Shown one piece after another: positions 1-9,168 of a stretch of 64,000 bases of DNA. Made by a program: the position numbers and the translations under genes. Source of the DNA: an uncultured bacterium (lineage in GTDB: Bacteria > Bacillota > Limnochordia > DTU080 > JAAYLA01); contig CALKAQ010000063.1 of the NCBI GenBank assembly GCA_937983075.1, forward strand, positions 1 to 64,000, written 5' to 3'. The notes below the pieces were generated by a model. That model was not told the DNA's origin. It did not search any database and saw only the letters and a program-made list of their open reading frames with translations. Position 1 is the stretch's first letter. Each line of letters begins with the position of its first letter.

Positions 1-59
1 AGGAAATTCTTTAAACCGCCGCCGGCAGGATCGCCGGTCACATCGACAAGTGAAAGGAA

Positions 60-91
60 AAAGGGCCGCTCGCGTTGTGGAGCGGCCCTTT
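60..91. terminator. hairpin terminator-like element before the first gene
   Basis: A perfect 12-bp inverted repeat (60-71 and 80-91) encloses an 8-base loop. It ends about 20 bases before the first start codon, so it most likely terminates a transcript entering from the left. No long T-tract follows, so a role as a 5' leader hairpin of the next gene is also possible. Confidence 0.55.
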
Positions 92-111
92 CATAAGAGG
101 GGAGTCTGTCT

Positions 112-1695
112 ATGGAACGGCACTTCGCGTTTCGTTTGTTTGTCAAACTCCTGGTTGCCACGTGGCTTCTGGCAACGGCCCCGGCCGTCGTTTCCGGCGC
201 CGGCCCGCACGCTGTCGTCAGCCCTGCGAGCCTTGAAAAAGGCGTGGGCATCAATTTGTCGGCGGTATGCGACTGGTGCGCGGAAATCCAGTTTCTTGAC
301 GTCTTCAAGAGCGCTCGTCCGTGGGTCAATTGGAACCATCCCGATTATGCTTTCGATCTCGACGCCAACGGATACATTCGGTCACTCGAGCCGGGCATGG
401 AAGCGTACACGTTGGTATTCACCGACTTGGCTGGGCACTACCCGAAAGGGCGCTACGTCGTGCTGTATGACGGCGAAGGGACGCTGCGCTTCTGGGAAGA
501 TGAGCATTCCCGCGTGATCAGCTCCGAGCCCGGTCGCATCGTCATCGATCTGCAAAGTGACCACGGAGCCGTTTTCACGCTGAGCGAAGTGAATCCGGAC
601 AATTACATCCGCAACATTCGCATGATCCCGGCCGAATACGAAGGCGTTGAGCCGCTGCCAACTTTTCATCCGGACTTTCTTGCCCGCTGGCGGCACGTCG
701 ACATCATACGCTTTATGGATTGGATGCGGACAAACGAGTCGACGGTGGAACGCTGGGAAGACCACACCACGCCGACATCGTTTACGCAAGGCGGGCCTGC
801 CGGCGTCAGCGTGGAGTATATGGTCGAGCTGGCCAACGAGCTCGATGCCGACCCGTGGTTCACCATGCCTACGCGAGCGGACGACGACTATGTGCGCCGA
901 TTTGCCGAGTACGTGAAAGAACATTTAAATCCGCATTTGAACGTCTACATCGAATGGTCGAACGAGACGTGGAACAGCGCGTTTCCTCAATACCATTATG
1001 CCGTCGAACAAGGGCGCAAGCTCGGGTTCACCGGCTCCGATTGGGATGTGCAGATCAAATACCACGCCCACCGAGCCAAGCGGATCTTTGAAATCTGGGA
1101 GGATGTTTTTGGTTCAGATGAAAGACTCGTCAAGGTGTTGGGCGGTTTTCACCACGGGGGCGCTTACATGGCCGAAATGATGCTGCAGCATGAAAACGTG
1201 TACGAAATCGCCGACGCTTACGCCATCGCGCCGTATTTCGGCCACGCCTACGGCGCCGAGAAAGCCGAATGGGTCAAGACGGCCTCGCTCGAGGAAATCC
1301 TCGCCGACCTTGAACACGAACTCGCCGTTTCGTGGCAGGCAACGGAAGCGGTCATTGCCGCCGTTGAAAAGTACGGCCTGGCCGTCATCGCTTACGAAGG
1401 CGGGCAACACTTGGTCGGCCACTACTACGACGGCACGTGGTATCCCGATGACGACAAGCTGACCGAAAAGCTGACGTGGCTCAATCGACAGCCTGAAATG
1501 TACGACATCTACATGCGCGATCTGCGCCGTTGGGACGAGATGGGCGGGGCGGCTTATGTCGCGTACGCGTCTTTGACCGCCTACAACCAATACGGCAGCT
1601 GGGGGCTCTTTGAATATCACGGGCAGGATCCTGCAACCGCCTATAAATTCCAAGCGCTGTCGGACTGGATGAAATTCCGGCGCCAACAACCTTGA
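112..1695 (+). CDS. secreted clan GH-A-like glycoside hydrolase family protein
   Basis: This 527-residue exported protein has a signal peptide (residues 1-29, ending VVSGA). A beta-rich region (about 30-175) precedes a TIM-barrel-like part. The stretch YIEWSNETWN places Asn284-Glu285 like the Asn-Glu acid/base motif of clan GH-A hydrolases, and Glu429 in IAYEGGQH is the candidate nucleophile. Similar proteins are often labelled cellulose-binding protein in databases, but I see no classical carbohydrate-binding module, so the substrate is unknown. The ATG is preceded by AGAGGGGAG with good spacing. The gene is followed 82 bases later by a secreted sugar dehydrogenase on the same strand, which suggests a shared extracellular sugar role. 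Family membership is inferred from motifs only. Confidence 0.7.
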   Translation: MERHFAFRLFVKLLVATWLLATAPAVVSGAGPHAVVSPASLEKGVGINLSAVCDWCAEIQFLDVFKSARPWVNWNHPDYAFDLDANGYIRSLEPGMEAYTLVFTDLAGHYPKGRYVVLYDGEGTLRFWEDEHSRVISSEPGRIVIDLQSDHGAVFTLSEVNPDNYIRNIRMIPAEYEGVEPLPTFHPDFLARWRHVDIIRFMDWMRTNESTVERWEDHTTPTSFTQGGPAGVSVEYMVELANELDADPWFTMPTRADDDYVRRFAEYVKEHLNPHLNVYIEWSNETWNSAFPQYHYAVEQGRKLGFTGSDWDVQIKYHAHRAKRIFEIWEDVFGSDERLVKVLGGFHHGGAYMAEMMLQHENVYEIADAYAIAPYFGHAYGAEKAEWVKTASLEEILADLEHELAVSWQATEAVIAAVEKYGLAVIAYEGGQHLVGHYYDGTWYPDDDKLTEKLTWLNRQPEMYDIYMRDLRRWDEMGGAAYVAYASLTAYNQYGSWGLFEYHGQDPATAYKFQALSDWMKFRRQQP

Positions 1696-1777
1696 AATTC
1701 GAGGAAACCAGCGCGTCATCGCTGAAACATCAACATAGGCCCACTGCGGGCAAATTTCCTGTGCAAGGAGGCTGCGT

Positions 1778-3148
1778 ATGTTTCCATTGAGGTTCGTTCC
1801 ATCCGTCGTACGTCCCGGTCACGGCGGTGCGTTGACACGCAAGTACGTGGCATGGCTATTTCCCGTTATGGCTTTGATCGCTTTCCTTATTCTTTCACCC
1901 GCCCGCGCCGAGACGAACGATGTGGCCGCCGTCGATTTGGAGCTCGTAGCGTCGGGGTTCGCTGCACCTGCCGTCCTGGCCGAAGCCCCCGACGGTTCCG
2001 GGCGCATCTTCATTGCCGATCAGACAGGCGTCATCTACGTGTTGATGCCTGACGGCACTTTACGTGATGAGCCTTTTCTCGATCTGCGCCCGAACATGGT
2101 TCCCCTGAACGGCAATTATGACGAACGCGGCTTGCTCGGCTTCGCCTTTCATCCCAACTTCGCCGACAATCAAACCGTCTACGTCTACTACAGCGCACCG
2201 CTGCGCGCCGGGGCGCCCGCTGGATACAACCATACAGCCCGCGTTGCCGAATTCCGCGTAGCGGAGAACGACCCTAACCGCATTGACCCGTCTACGGAAC
2301 AAGTGATCATCGAAATCGACCAGCCGTACAGCAATCACAACGGCGGCGCCATTGCCTTCTCACCCGACGGCTACCTTTACATCGCCCTCGGCGACGGTGG
2401 CGGCGCCAACGATACTGGTCTCCACAACCCGCCGCAAGGGTTCGCTCAAGATACGACGACGCTTCTCGGCAAGATTTTGCGCCTGGAAGTGATTCCTGGT
2501 CAGCCCGGCTACCGGATCCCGGTCGACAATCCGTTTGCCGACAGCGACGCAGGCCGCGGCGAAATTTGGGCCTGGGGTTTTCGCAATCCGTTCCGTATAG
2601 CGTTTGATACCGGTGAACATGGGCACCTGTTCGTCGCCGACGTCGGGCAAAACCGGTGGGAAGAAATCAGCATTGCCACGCATCCCGGCAATTACGGCTG
2701 GAGGGCACGAGAAGGGGTTGAACGGTTCAACCCGCCGCCGGGCAGCGCGGATCAGCTATTGATCGATCCCGTTGTCGTCTATCCGAACACCACGGCATTT
2801 GGCATACAAAACGGCGCCGGAACTTCCGTCACGGGCGCGTACATCTACCGCGGCGAAGCGATTCCGGAACTGCGCGGGAAATTGGTGTTCTCGGACTGGA
2901 CATTGCAGGGCGGGCGTCCGGCCGGCCGCGTATACGTCGCAACGCCGCCGGCTGACTGGGAGGCTGCATGGGAGGATGCCCCGGCAACCGATGGCGAGCT
3001 GTGGCCGTGGGAAGTACTGCTTACAACCGAATTTTTCGTGCGCACCATCGCACGTGACGCTTCAGGTGAGCTCTACCTTCTCGTCAATCAGCGCCAAGGT
3101 CCTTCCGGCAATACCGGTGCGGTTTACAAGCTCGTTCCGGCCAACTAA
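1778..3148 (+). CDS. secreted PQQ-dependent sugar dehydrogenase (glucose/sorbosone dehydrogenase family)
   Basis: This 456-residue protein has an N-terminal hydrophobic export signal (about 24-45, cleavage near ARAE) and a six-bladed beta-propeller of the soluble glucose/sorbosone dehydrogenase family. Family motifs visible are ERGLLGFAFHPNF, the His of YSNHNGGAIAFSPDG (the likely catalytic base), the WGFRNPFRIAFD block and NYGWRAREG near the cofactor site. Known members oxidise aldoses using pyrroloquinoline quinone; the actual substrate is not predictable here. The ATG at 1778 follows GCAAGGAGG with ideal spacing. No pqq biosynthesis genes are in the window, so the cofactor would come from elsewhere in the genome or from outside. 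A second, larger member lies at 61484-63925. Confidence 0.88.
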   Translation: MFPLRFVPSVVRPGHGGALTRKYVAWLFPVMALIAFLILSPARAETNDVAAVDLELVASGFAAPAVLAEAPDGSGRIFIADQTGVIYVLMPDGTLRDEPFLDLRPNMVPLNGNYDERGLLGFAFHPNFADNQTVYVYYSAPLRAGAPAGYNHTARVAEFRVAENDPNRIDPSTEQVIIEIDQPYSNHNGGAIAFSPDGYLYIALGDGGGANDTGLHNPPQGFAQDTTTLLGKILRLEVIPGQPGYRIPVDNPFADSDAGRGEIWAWGFRNPFRIAFDTGEHGHLFVADVGQNRWEEISIATHPGNYGWRAREGVERFNPPPGSADQLLIDPVVVYPNTTAFGIQNGAGTSVTGAYIYRGEAIPELRGKLVFSDWTLQGGRPAGRVYVATPPADWEAAWEDAPATDGELWPWEVLLTTEFFVRTIARDASGELYLLVNQRQGPSGNTGAVYKLVPAN

Positions 3149-3156
3149 ATGAACAA

Positions 3157-3197
3157 GACCCAGGCCCGCTCGCCGCACAGCGGCTCGGGCTTGGGTC
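3157..3197. terminator. bidirectional hairpin between convergent genes
   Basis: A 12-bp inverted repeat with one mismatch (3157-3168 and 3186-3197) lies between the sugar dehydrogenase and msrB, overlapping the msrB stop. On the minus strand it is followed by a weakly T-rich stretch. Confidence 0.6.
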
Positions 3198-3594
3198 AAT
3201 CCCGTTCCAGCTTCAACGCGGCTGAGTTGATGCAATAGCGCAAGCCGGTCGGAGGCGGCCCGTCCGGAAACACATGGCCGAGATGCGCATCGCATTCCGC
3301 ACAGAGCACTTCGGTACGAATCATGCCGAAGCTCCGGTCTTCCCTCTCTTTAATGGCATCATCACGAATGGGTTTCCAAAAGCTCGGCCAACCCGTGCCC
3401 GAATCAAATTTCGTTTCCGACCGAAACAGCGGTGTTCCGCAGCAGACACAATGATAAGTGCCGGGATCTTTGGTGTCCCAATATTCCCCTGTAAACGGGG
3501 GTTCCGTGCCGCAACAACGGGTTACCTCGTACTGCTGCGGCGTCAGACGCTCTTTCCATTCTTCCTCCGTCAATGAGCGCCAGTCCCGAGCCAT
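3196..3594 (-). CDS. msrB: peptide-methionine (R)-S-oxide reductase
   Basis: This 132-residue MsrB reduces methionine-R-sulfoxide in oxidised proteins in the cytoplasm. The structural zinc site is complete (Cys49-x2-Cys52 and Cys98-x2-Cys101), the signature GTGWPSFW is present, and the catalytic cysteine is Cys121 in [12 protein letters not shown]. The start at 3594 is chosen because GGAGGG lies 6 bases upstream; a longer reading frame exists but has no ribosome binding site. It is a stand-alone MsrB with no MsrA fused or adjacent. It lies just downstream of glgB on the same strand (50 bases) and may be cotranscribed with it. Confidence 0.95.
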   Translation of the reverse strand: MARDWRSLTEEEWKERLTPQQYEVTRCCGTEPPFTGEYWDTKDPGTYHCVCCGTPLFRSETKFDSGTGWPSFWKPIRDDAIKEREDRSFGMIRTEVLCAECDAHLGHVFPDGPPPTGLRYCINSAALKLERD

Positions 3595-3644
3595 GTCGAT
3601 CCCTCCCAGAAATACCAACGTCTTCCCCATTATAAAGCGTTCCC

Positions 3645-5591
3645 TCAGCCGTTCACAAGCACTTCCCCGTTCTCTCCGCCGTCACGCATTGCATCCGCGT
3701 ATGCCTCCCAACGCAAAAACACCGCGGCGAGCGGAGGCAGACGCAAACGCAGCGACTGTTCCCGGCCGTGGCAGTTTTGACCTTCCGCAAGCAAAACGCC
3801 TTCGTTGACTTGACCGGACCCGCCGTATTCGATCCGATCGGTATTCATCACTTCCCGATAACGCCCCGGCCATGGTGCCCCAATGCGATACTCGGGATAA
3901 TATGCCGGTGTGAAATTGCATACGACGACGATGCGCTCGTCGAGCACCGGCTGATCTTCCTTCTCCACCGGAGCCGTTTTCGCCGTCTTGCGAGCAAACA
4001 CCAGCACACTTTGTTCACCGTTGTTCGGCTCGATCCATTCAAAACCGTCCCAGCTCGTGTCACAATGCCAAAGCGCAGGGGACCGCTTGTACAAATGATT
4101 GAGCTCACGTACAAACCGATGCGTCGCCGCGTGCATCGGATACGTGAGCAGATGCCAGTCCAAGCTGTCGTCGCATTTCCATTCGATAAACTGGCCGAAT
4201 TCGCCCCCCATAAACAGGAGCTTTTTGCCGGGGTGAGCGATTTGATAAGCCAGCAGCAAGCGCAAATTCGCAAACTTCTGCCAGTAGTCGCCTGGCATTT
4301 TGTCGAGCAGCGAACGCTTTCCGTGCACCACTTCGTCATGCGAAAAAGGCAGAATGAAATTTTCCGTAAAAGCGTAGGTGAGGGAAAACGTAAGGAGGTG
4401 GTGCGACGCATGCCGCATTTCATGCGGCAGCGCCATATACCGCAGCACGTCGTTCATCCAGCCCATTTTCCACTTGAAGTTGAAGCCGAGTCCGCCGAGG
4501 GAAGTCGGCCACGTCACCATGGGCCACGTGCTCGATTCCTCGGCGATCATCAGCGCCTGCGGAAACTCGGCGAACACCGCCTCGTTCAACCGGCGGATAA
4601 ACGACACCGCCACAGGATTTTCACTGCCTCCGCTGAACAGCATGTTCGACACCGCGTCGACCCGCAAACCGTCGACATGAAATTCCCGGAACCAAAACAA
4701 CGCGTTTGATAGCAGGAAGCTTTGCACCTCGGGGCGCTCGAAGTCGAAATACAGTGTATCCCAATGATTTTCCGCCCGTTCCGGTTCCGCGGGCTCGTAC
4801 AACGGCTCACCGTCAAAGCGCCCCAGGCCGTGGCCGTCTTTGCAAAAGTGCGCAGGCACCCAGTCCACAATCACGCCAATGCCCGCTTGATGGCAGCGAT
4901 CGATCAAATACATCAAGTCATGCGGCGTGCCGTAACGGCTTGTGGCTGCGAAAAAGCCCGTCACTTGGTAGCCCCACGAACCGTCAAACGGATGCTCGGC
5001 CACCGGCAGCAGCTCCAGATGCGTGTACCCCATGTCGAGCAAATAGGGTACGAGGCGATCGGCCAATTCCCGGTACGACAAGATGCGGCGATCCGCGCCT
5101 CGGCACCAGGAACCCAAATGCACTTCGTAGATGTTCATTGGCCCGCGGTACGGCACACGCCGCCGCTCCAACCACTCGGCATCCCCCCAAACGTATCCGC
5201 CCAGGTCGAACACGACCGAAGCTGAACGGGGCGGCACTTCGGATGCAAAGGCGTACGGATCGGCCTTCTGGATCCGCTCTCCGCCTGACGTCTCAATTTC
5301 GTATTTATAGCGCTGCCCCGGCTCGAAACCCGGAATGACGATGCTCCATACGCCTTGCTCTTGAGGGGCTAAGTCCCAACCGTCATCTTCGCCCCAACGG
5401 TTGAAGTCCCCCAGCAAACGGACACGGCGCGCCCGCGGAGCCCAAACCGCAAACCGTGTGGCCACGCCGTTGCCGCCAGCCACCCGGTGGGCACCGAAAT
5501 ATCGATAAGCCTCGGTGTAGGTGCCTTCATGGAACAAACGGCGAGGCAATCCGGTGAATTCGTGGAGCTGAGTTCCGGCATGTACGAACAA
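3645..5591 (-). CDS. glgB: 1,4-alpha-glucan branching enzyme
   Basis: This 648-residue GH13 enzyme makes alpha-1,6 branch points in glycogen. It has an N-terminal CBM48 (about 30-120), the (beta/alpha)8 barrel with [15 protein letters not shown], the nucleophile Asp312 in DGLRVDAV, the acid/base Glu351 in IAEESSTWP and the conserved [10 protein letters not shown], then a C-terminal beta domain. The length fits the family. The start is a TTG at 5591 with AGAGGTG about 6 bases upstream; no ATG is available nearby. No glgC, glgA, glgD or glgP accompanies it, so it is an orphan here. It is divergent from a Gfo/Idh/MocA gene, sharing an intergenic region rich in inverted repeats. Confidence 0.95.
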   Translation of the reverse strand: MFVHAGTQLHEFTGLPRRLFHEGTYTEAYRYFGAHRVAGGNGVATRFAVWAPRARRVRLLGDFNRWGEDDGWDLAPQEQGVWSIVIPGFEPGQRYKYEIETSGGERIQKADPYAFASEVPPRSASVVFDLGGYVWGDAEWLERRRVPYRGPMNIYEVHLGSWCRGADRRILSYRELADRLVPYLLDMGYTHLELLPVAEHPFDGSWGYQVTGFFAATSRYGTPHDLMYLIDRCHQAGIGVIVDWVPAHFCKDGHGLGRFDGEPLYEPAEPERAENHWDTLYFDFERPEVQSFLLSNALFWFREFHVDGLRVDAVSNMLFSGGSENPVAVSFIRRLNEAVFAEFPQALMIAEESSTWPMVTWPTSLGGLGFNFKWKMGWMNDVLRYMALPHEMRHASHHLLTFSLTYAFTENFILPFSHDEVVHGKRSLLDKMPGDYWQKFANLRLLLAYQIAHPGKKLLFMGGEFGQFIEWKCDDSLDWHLLTYPMHAATHRFVRELNHLYKRSPALWHCDTSWDGFEWIEPNNGEQSVLVFARKTAKTAPVEKEDQPVLDERIVVVCNFTPAYYPEYRIGAPWPGRYREVMNTDRIEYGGSGQVNEGVLLAEGQNCHGREQSLRLRLPPLAAVFLRWEAYADAMRDGGENGEVLVNG

Positions 5592-5616
5592 CCGTCCACA
5601 CCTCTTCTGCCCGTAT

Positions 5617-5703
5617 GTGTCTTACCCTCCCCGGTAGTTTGCCGTTCTACCGCAGACACAAATCACCGTCAGCCAAGTTACATACCATATCGATTGTCTG
5701 CGG
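5617..5703. promoter_or_regulatory. inverted repeats in the divergent glgB / oxidoreductase control region
   Basis: The 152-base gap between divergent genes holds nested inverted repeats: GTGTCT (5617-5622) with AGACAC (5654-5659), and CGGTAG (5632-5637) with CTACCG (5647-5652). A separate 9-bp inverted repeat CCGCAGACA (5650-5658) pairs with TGTCTGCGG (5695-5703). These are candidate operators or leader structures; no regulator is identified. Confidence 0.4.
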
Positions 5704-5743
5704 ATACTGAAACGGCCAGCGCATAAAGCGAGGGAGTGCTTCT

Positions 5744-6778
5744 ATGAGCGTACGAGTCGGCGTCATCGGCTTAGGCATGGGCCGCGAACACGTCGTCAAT
5801 TTCAAGAATGCGCCCGACTGCCAAGTCGTCGCCTTGTGTGACATCGATCAAGGCCGCCTTGAAGCGATGTGCACGGAGTTTGGCGTCCCACACGGCTACC
5901 GCGACTATCGCGATCTGCTCGCCCGCGACGACATCGATGCAGTGAGCATCGCGGTGCCTAATTTTCTCCACCGCCCCATCGCCATCGACGCGCTGCGAGC
6001 CGGCAAGCACGTCTTGTGCGAAAAGCCCATGGCGCTCAATGCGGCAGAGGCGGAAGAAATGCACCTCAAGGCCATGCGTGCGAACCGGAAATTCATGATG
6101 CACTTCAATTTCCGGTTTCATCACGATGCGCAATGGCTGAAGCAAGGGATCGACCGCGGCGAAATCGGGGACATCTACTACGTGAAAACCGGCTGGATTC
6201 GTCGCCGTGGCGTGCCCGGACTCGGCGGCTGGTTTACGAATCGTGCACAGTCGGGCGGCGGCCCGCTGATCGACATCGCCATCCACCGCCTCGACCTCGC
6301 CCTTTGGTTAATGGGATATCCCGAAGTCGTTTCGGTAACCGGGCAGACTTTCTCCGAAATTGCGCCGCAAATTGCCTCCCGGGAGCGGGCCCATTTTGAC
6401 GTGGAGGATTTGGCCAGCGCCTTCATCCGGCTCAAGAACGACGCGGTCATCGTGCTTGAAGCAAGCTGGGCGCTCAACACCCCGGAATGGGAATTTTGGT
6501 ACACCGACCTGTACGGCACGCGTGGCGGTGGTGAGCTGCGCCGCAACAACGAAGGCCATACGTGGGCACGCATTGTGCGTGAAGAATGGGGCCACTGGCA
6601 CGAAACGTGGTGGGACGGATCGCACGTATCCAAAGAAACCGCACAAGCCCATTTCGTGCGCTGTATTCGCGACGATTTAGAGCCAATGGCTTCTTCGTAT
6701 CACGGCGTCCAAGTCATGCGGATTCTGGACGCGATTTACGAATCAGCCGACACCGGCCGAGAAGTTATTCTTGATTGA
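5744..6778 (+). CDS. Gfo/Idh/MocA family oxidoreductase
   Basis: This 344-residue cytosolic NAD(P)-dependent oxidoreductase belongs to the glucose-fructose oxidoreductase / inositol dehydrogenase / rhizopine catabolism family. The N-terminal Rossmann fold starts with VGVIGLGMGREH, and the diagnostic CEKPM (Glu93-Lys94-Pro95) is present. The C-terminal domain has GGGPLIDIAIHRLDLALWLMG, whose Asp and His match the usual catalytic residues. Typical substrates are sugars or inositols; the exact one cannot be told. GAGGGAG precedes the ATG. It is followed 87 bases later by an aldo/keto reductase on the same strand, so the two may act on one sugar pathway. Confidence 0.9.
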   Translation: MSVRVGVIGLGMGREHVVNFKNAPDCQVVALCDIDQGRLEAMCTEFGVPHGYRDYRDLLARDDIDAVSIAVPNFLHRPIAIDALRAGKHVLCEKPMALNAAEAEEMHLKAMRANRKFMMHFNFRFHHDAQWLKQGIDRGEIGDIYYVKTGWIRRRGVPGLGGWFTNRAQSGGGPLIDIAIHRLDLALWLMGYPEVVSVTGQTFSEIAPQIASRERAHFDVEDLASAFIRLKNDAVIVLEASWALNTPEWEFWYTDLYGTRGGGELRRNNEGHTWARIVREEWGHWHETWWDGSHVSKETAQAHFVRCIRDDLEPMASSYHGVQVMRILDAIYESADTGREVILD

Positions 6779-6865
6779 ATTGGCTGATGAGAAAAAGGAG
6801 CTCGTCGATTCCAGGTGGAACTCCTATTCCAACACAACCCTAAAGGGGGAAAGGGAGTTCTGCAC

Positions 6866-7780
6866 ATGACATTGGAATTGCGACGATTGGGCAGTACCGG
6901 CCTCGAAGTGACCGTCATCGGCTTTGGGGCACTTGAAATCGGACGCGATTGGGGTATCGGAAACGAGGACGAACGCAAGCGTCCGTCGGAAGAAGAAGCC
7001 ATACGCGTGTTGCACGGCGTTTTAGACGAAGGAATCAACCTCATCGATACGGCACGGGCTTACCACCGCAGCGAAGAACGAATTGGCAAAGCGTTGGCCG
7101 GACGCCGCCGGGAGTTTATCCTTGCTTCCAAATGCGGCGAACATTCGCAAGAACCCGACACATATTACGACTTCACCTACGAAGCCGTACGAGACTCCAT
7201 CGACCTGAGTCTTCGCTTGCTGCAAACCAACTATATCGACATCATGCAAATTCATTTCGGTCCCGACCCGGCGCGGGTGCTGGCTACCGGCGAAACGCTC
7301 CGTGCAATGCGGGAAGCCCAAGACGCCGGCAAAATTGGTTTTTTGGGAGCTTCTCCGCCGCTGGAAATCATCGATGCCTGCATCGAAAGCGGTCATTTCG
7401 ACGTCATCCAAGTTGACTACAACTTGCTCGACCGCTCCGCTGAACCGCTGATCGAAAAAGCGGCTGAGCGCGGGATCGGTGTTTTGGTGAGGAGTCCGTT
7501 CGCCCGCGGTGCGTTAACACCTAAAATTCTGCAATCGAACGATCCAGATCTTCGCGCCGCGGTGGAACCCTTGCTGAATCTCGTCGGCGGGGATGCGACA
7601 CGCCTGCCGGCCCTTGCGTTGGCGTTTTTGCATAGCAATCCGGCGGTGAGTTCCATTCTTGTAGGCTCAAAACGCCTGGAACACATCCGCGCGAACATTC
7701 AAGCGTTGCATTCCGGCGTGGATCCCGGATTGCTTGACGAAGCCGTCCGAGTGACAGAAGCGAGCGCGTCAAGTGCTTAG
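6866..7780 (+). CDS. aldo/keto reductase
   Basis: This 304-residue NAD(P)H-dependent aldo/keto reductase has the family tetrad: Asp61 and Tyr66 in LIDTARAYHRSEERIG, Lys89 in LASKCG and His130 in MQIHFGP. C-terminal cofactor-binding residues lie in ILVGSKRLEH. The start at 6866 is preferred because AAAGGGAG lies just upstream; an upstream in-frame ATG at 6815 would add 17 residues unlike the family. It is probably in one transcription unit with the preceding Gfo/Idh/MocA gene. The substrate is not identifiable from sequence. Confidence 0.9.
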   Translation: MTLELRRLGSTGLEVTVIGFGALEIGRDWGIGNEDERKRPSEEEAIRVLHGVLDEGINLIDTARAYHRSEERIGKALAGRRREFILASKCGEHSQEPDTYYDFTYEAVRDSIDLSLRLLQTNYIDIMQIHFGPDPARVLATGETLRAMREAQDAGKIGFLGASPPLEIIDACIESGHFDVIQVDYNLLDRSAEPLIEKAAERGIGVLVRSPFARGALTPKILQSNDPDLRAAVEPLLNLVGGDATRLPALALAFLHSNPAVSSILVGSKRLEHIRANIQALHSGVDPGLLDEAVRVTEASASSA

Positions 7781-7795
7781 CGGCTGAAACATAGG

Positions 7796-7812
7796 CGGCA
7801 AGATGGTTGCCG
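7796..7812. terminator. small hairpin between convergent genes
   Basis: A 6-bp perfect stem (CGGCAA/TTGCCG) with a 5-base loop lies 15 bases after the aldo/keto reductase stop. It has no T-tract, so terminator function is weakly supported. Confidence 0.25.
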
Positions 7813-7865
7813 TGCGGGATCGTCGGCACCGGTTTCGCTGTGCGTTCCCATGCCGCGATCCCTGC

Positions 7866-8393
7866 TCACACGTTCAACAAGGCACTCCGGGCTTTGTCGA
7901 TGGCTTCAATCCACGCGGGCATGGCATCGACCGGAAGATAAATTTCATAGATCTCGACGCCGACGAGCGCTTCGGCGGCAGCCTCATCCACCGGTTCAAA
8001 AGTGCGAAATTCGAACCAGCCGTGAACCGTTCCCGCAGCATCGGTCCACGTAAAAGCGGACCACTGTTGGCCCCGGTCTTGCCGCTGACCGCCTTGAGGC
8101 GTGCCAGCCAGATACCGCAAGCCTTCGACCAGGCGAAACGCATCTTCGGGCGTCAAAAGAATGCGTACCCCTGCTTCATAATGGGTAATTTCGATACGCT
8201 GCTCGTCGAAGTTCGGCAGCACCCGGTACGCTTCACGAAACGTTACCGGCCGCCCCGATTCGGCTGTGAAGCTGGTCGTCACGTATACCCAGCCGGCTGC
8301 AAAATGGCTCCAATCCGTGTCGGCGGCCGCTGGTACGGCAATCAGCGCCAGCACGGCAGCGATGATGCCGATACGACGGTTCCAGGCCCGCAT
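7866..8393 (-). CDS. secreted protein of unknown function, paralogue A
   Basis: This 175-residue protein has a clear signal peptide (about 1-24, ending PAAAD) and no membrane segment after it. I do not recognise a named family. The mature part starts TDWSHFAAGWVYVT and matches the upstream neighbour (8439-8924) along its whole length, for example FREAYRVLPNF against FRDAYRVLPDL and LLTPEDAF against LLTAEDAF. The two are tandem duplicates that have diverged strongly. The start at 8393 follows a run of AAGGGGGGG. The genes are 45 bases apart and probably cotranscribed. A role outside the cell membrane is the only safe inference. Confidence 0.75.
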   Translation of the reverse strand: MRAWNRRIGIIAAVLALIAVPAAADTDWSHFAAGWVYVTTSFTAESGRPVTFREAYRVLPNFDEQRIEITHYEAGVRILLTPEDAFRLVEGLRYLAGTPQGGQRQDRGQQWSAFTWTDAAGTVHGWFEFRTFEPVDEAAAEALVGVEIYEIYLPVDAMPAWIEAIDKARSALLNV

Positions 8394-8438
8394 GGAACCC
8401 CCCCTTGCAAAAAGCTCATCCGACGCCACCGCAAACGA

Positions 8439-8924
8439 CTACCGCAGCGCGTCGAGGGCGTTTTCAATGGCCGCCGCGAGTTCCGGCATCTGGTCCGTCG
8501 GTATCAACATGTGATGCACCGGGTTTTCCTGCACACCCGTCAATTCAATTTGGCCGAGGATGATGCCGTGATCATTCGTGAAGGTGAACCCTTTCCAATT
8601 GCGGCCATTCATTTGCCGTTGTTCACCCGCTTCGGTTTCACTGAAAAATACCAGGGCTTCCTTGAGCAAAAACGCATCTTCCGCGGTCAGAAGATACTCT
8701 GTACCTTCTTCGTAGTAGATGATCCGCACGCCGCGTTGTTCAAGATCCGGCAGCACACGGTAAGCGTCGCGGAACTCAACCATTCCGCTGGACGTCTGCT
8801 GCGCCAGTGTCACAAAAACCCAACCCACTTCAAAACTGTCCCAATCGGTTTCCGCATGAACGGCACCGAACGAGGCAGCCAGTACAAGCGCAATGACCCA
8901 AACTGCCGTTAAACGGCGTTTCAC
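8439..8924 (-). CDS. secreted protein of unknown function, paralogue B
   Basis: This 161-residue exported protein has a signal peptide (about 1-24, ending AVHAE) followed by TDWDSFEVGWVFVT, the shared opening of this paralogous pair. Conserved positions with paralogue A include AYRVLP, YEEG against YEAG, LLTAEDAF and a C-terminal helix with a proline-containing QMPELAAAIENA. No cysteines or catalytic motifs stand out. The GTG at 8924 is chosen because GGAGGAG lies at ideal distance and the signal peptide begins there; a longer frame reaching 9086 would bury the signal peptide. Confidence 0.75.
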   Translation of the reverse strand: MKRRLTAVWVIALVLAASFGAVHAETDWDSFEVGWVFVTLAQQTSSGMVEFRDAYRVLPDLEQRGVRIIYYEEGTEYLLTAEDAFLLKEALVFFSETEAGEQRQMNGRNWKGFTFTNDHGIILGQIELTGVQENPVHHMLIPTDQMPELAAAIENALDALR

Positions 8925-9168
8925 CGCAATCTCCTCCCCGTGCAAGCGAGTTGCATGGTCGCGCAGGAACACAGCCTTGCTTGTGAACCTGCATGCCCCG
9001 ATGCGTATTGCTTGCTTTTTCGCCAAGCCGGATAGGATTCCCTGCGACGGAAGGATTGGAATGCAAGCGTTGAGAACAAGGAACAATGCATGGAGGCGGT
9101 CTCGGGAGAATTACATAAAGTAGAAAACCCGGACGGCCTAGGACACCGTTTATTGAGGAGGCTACACG

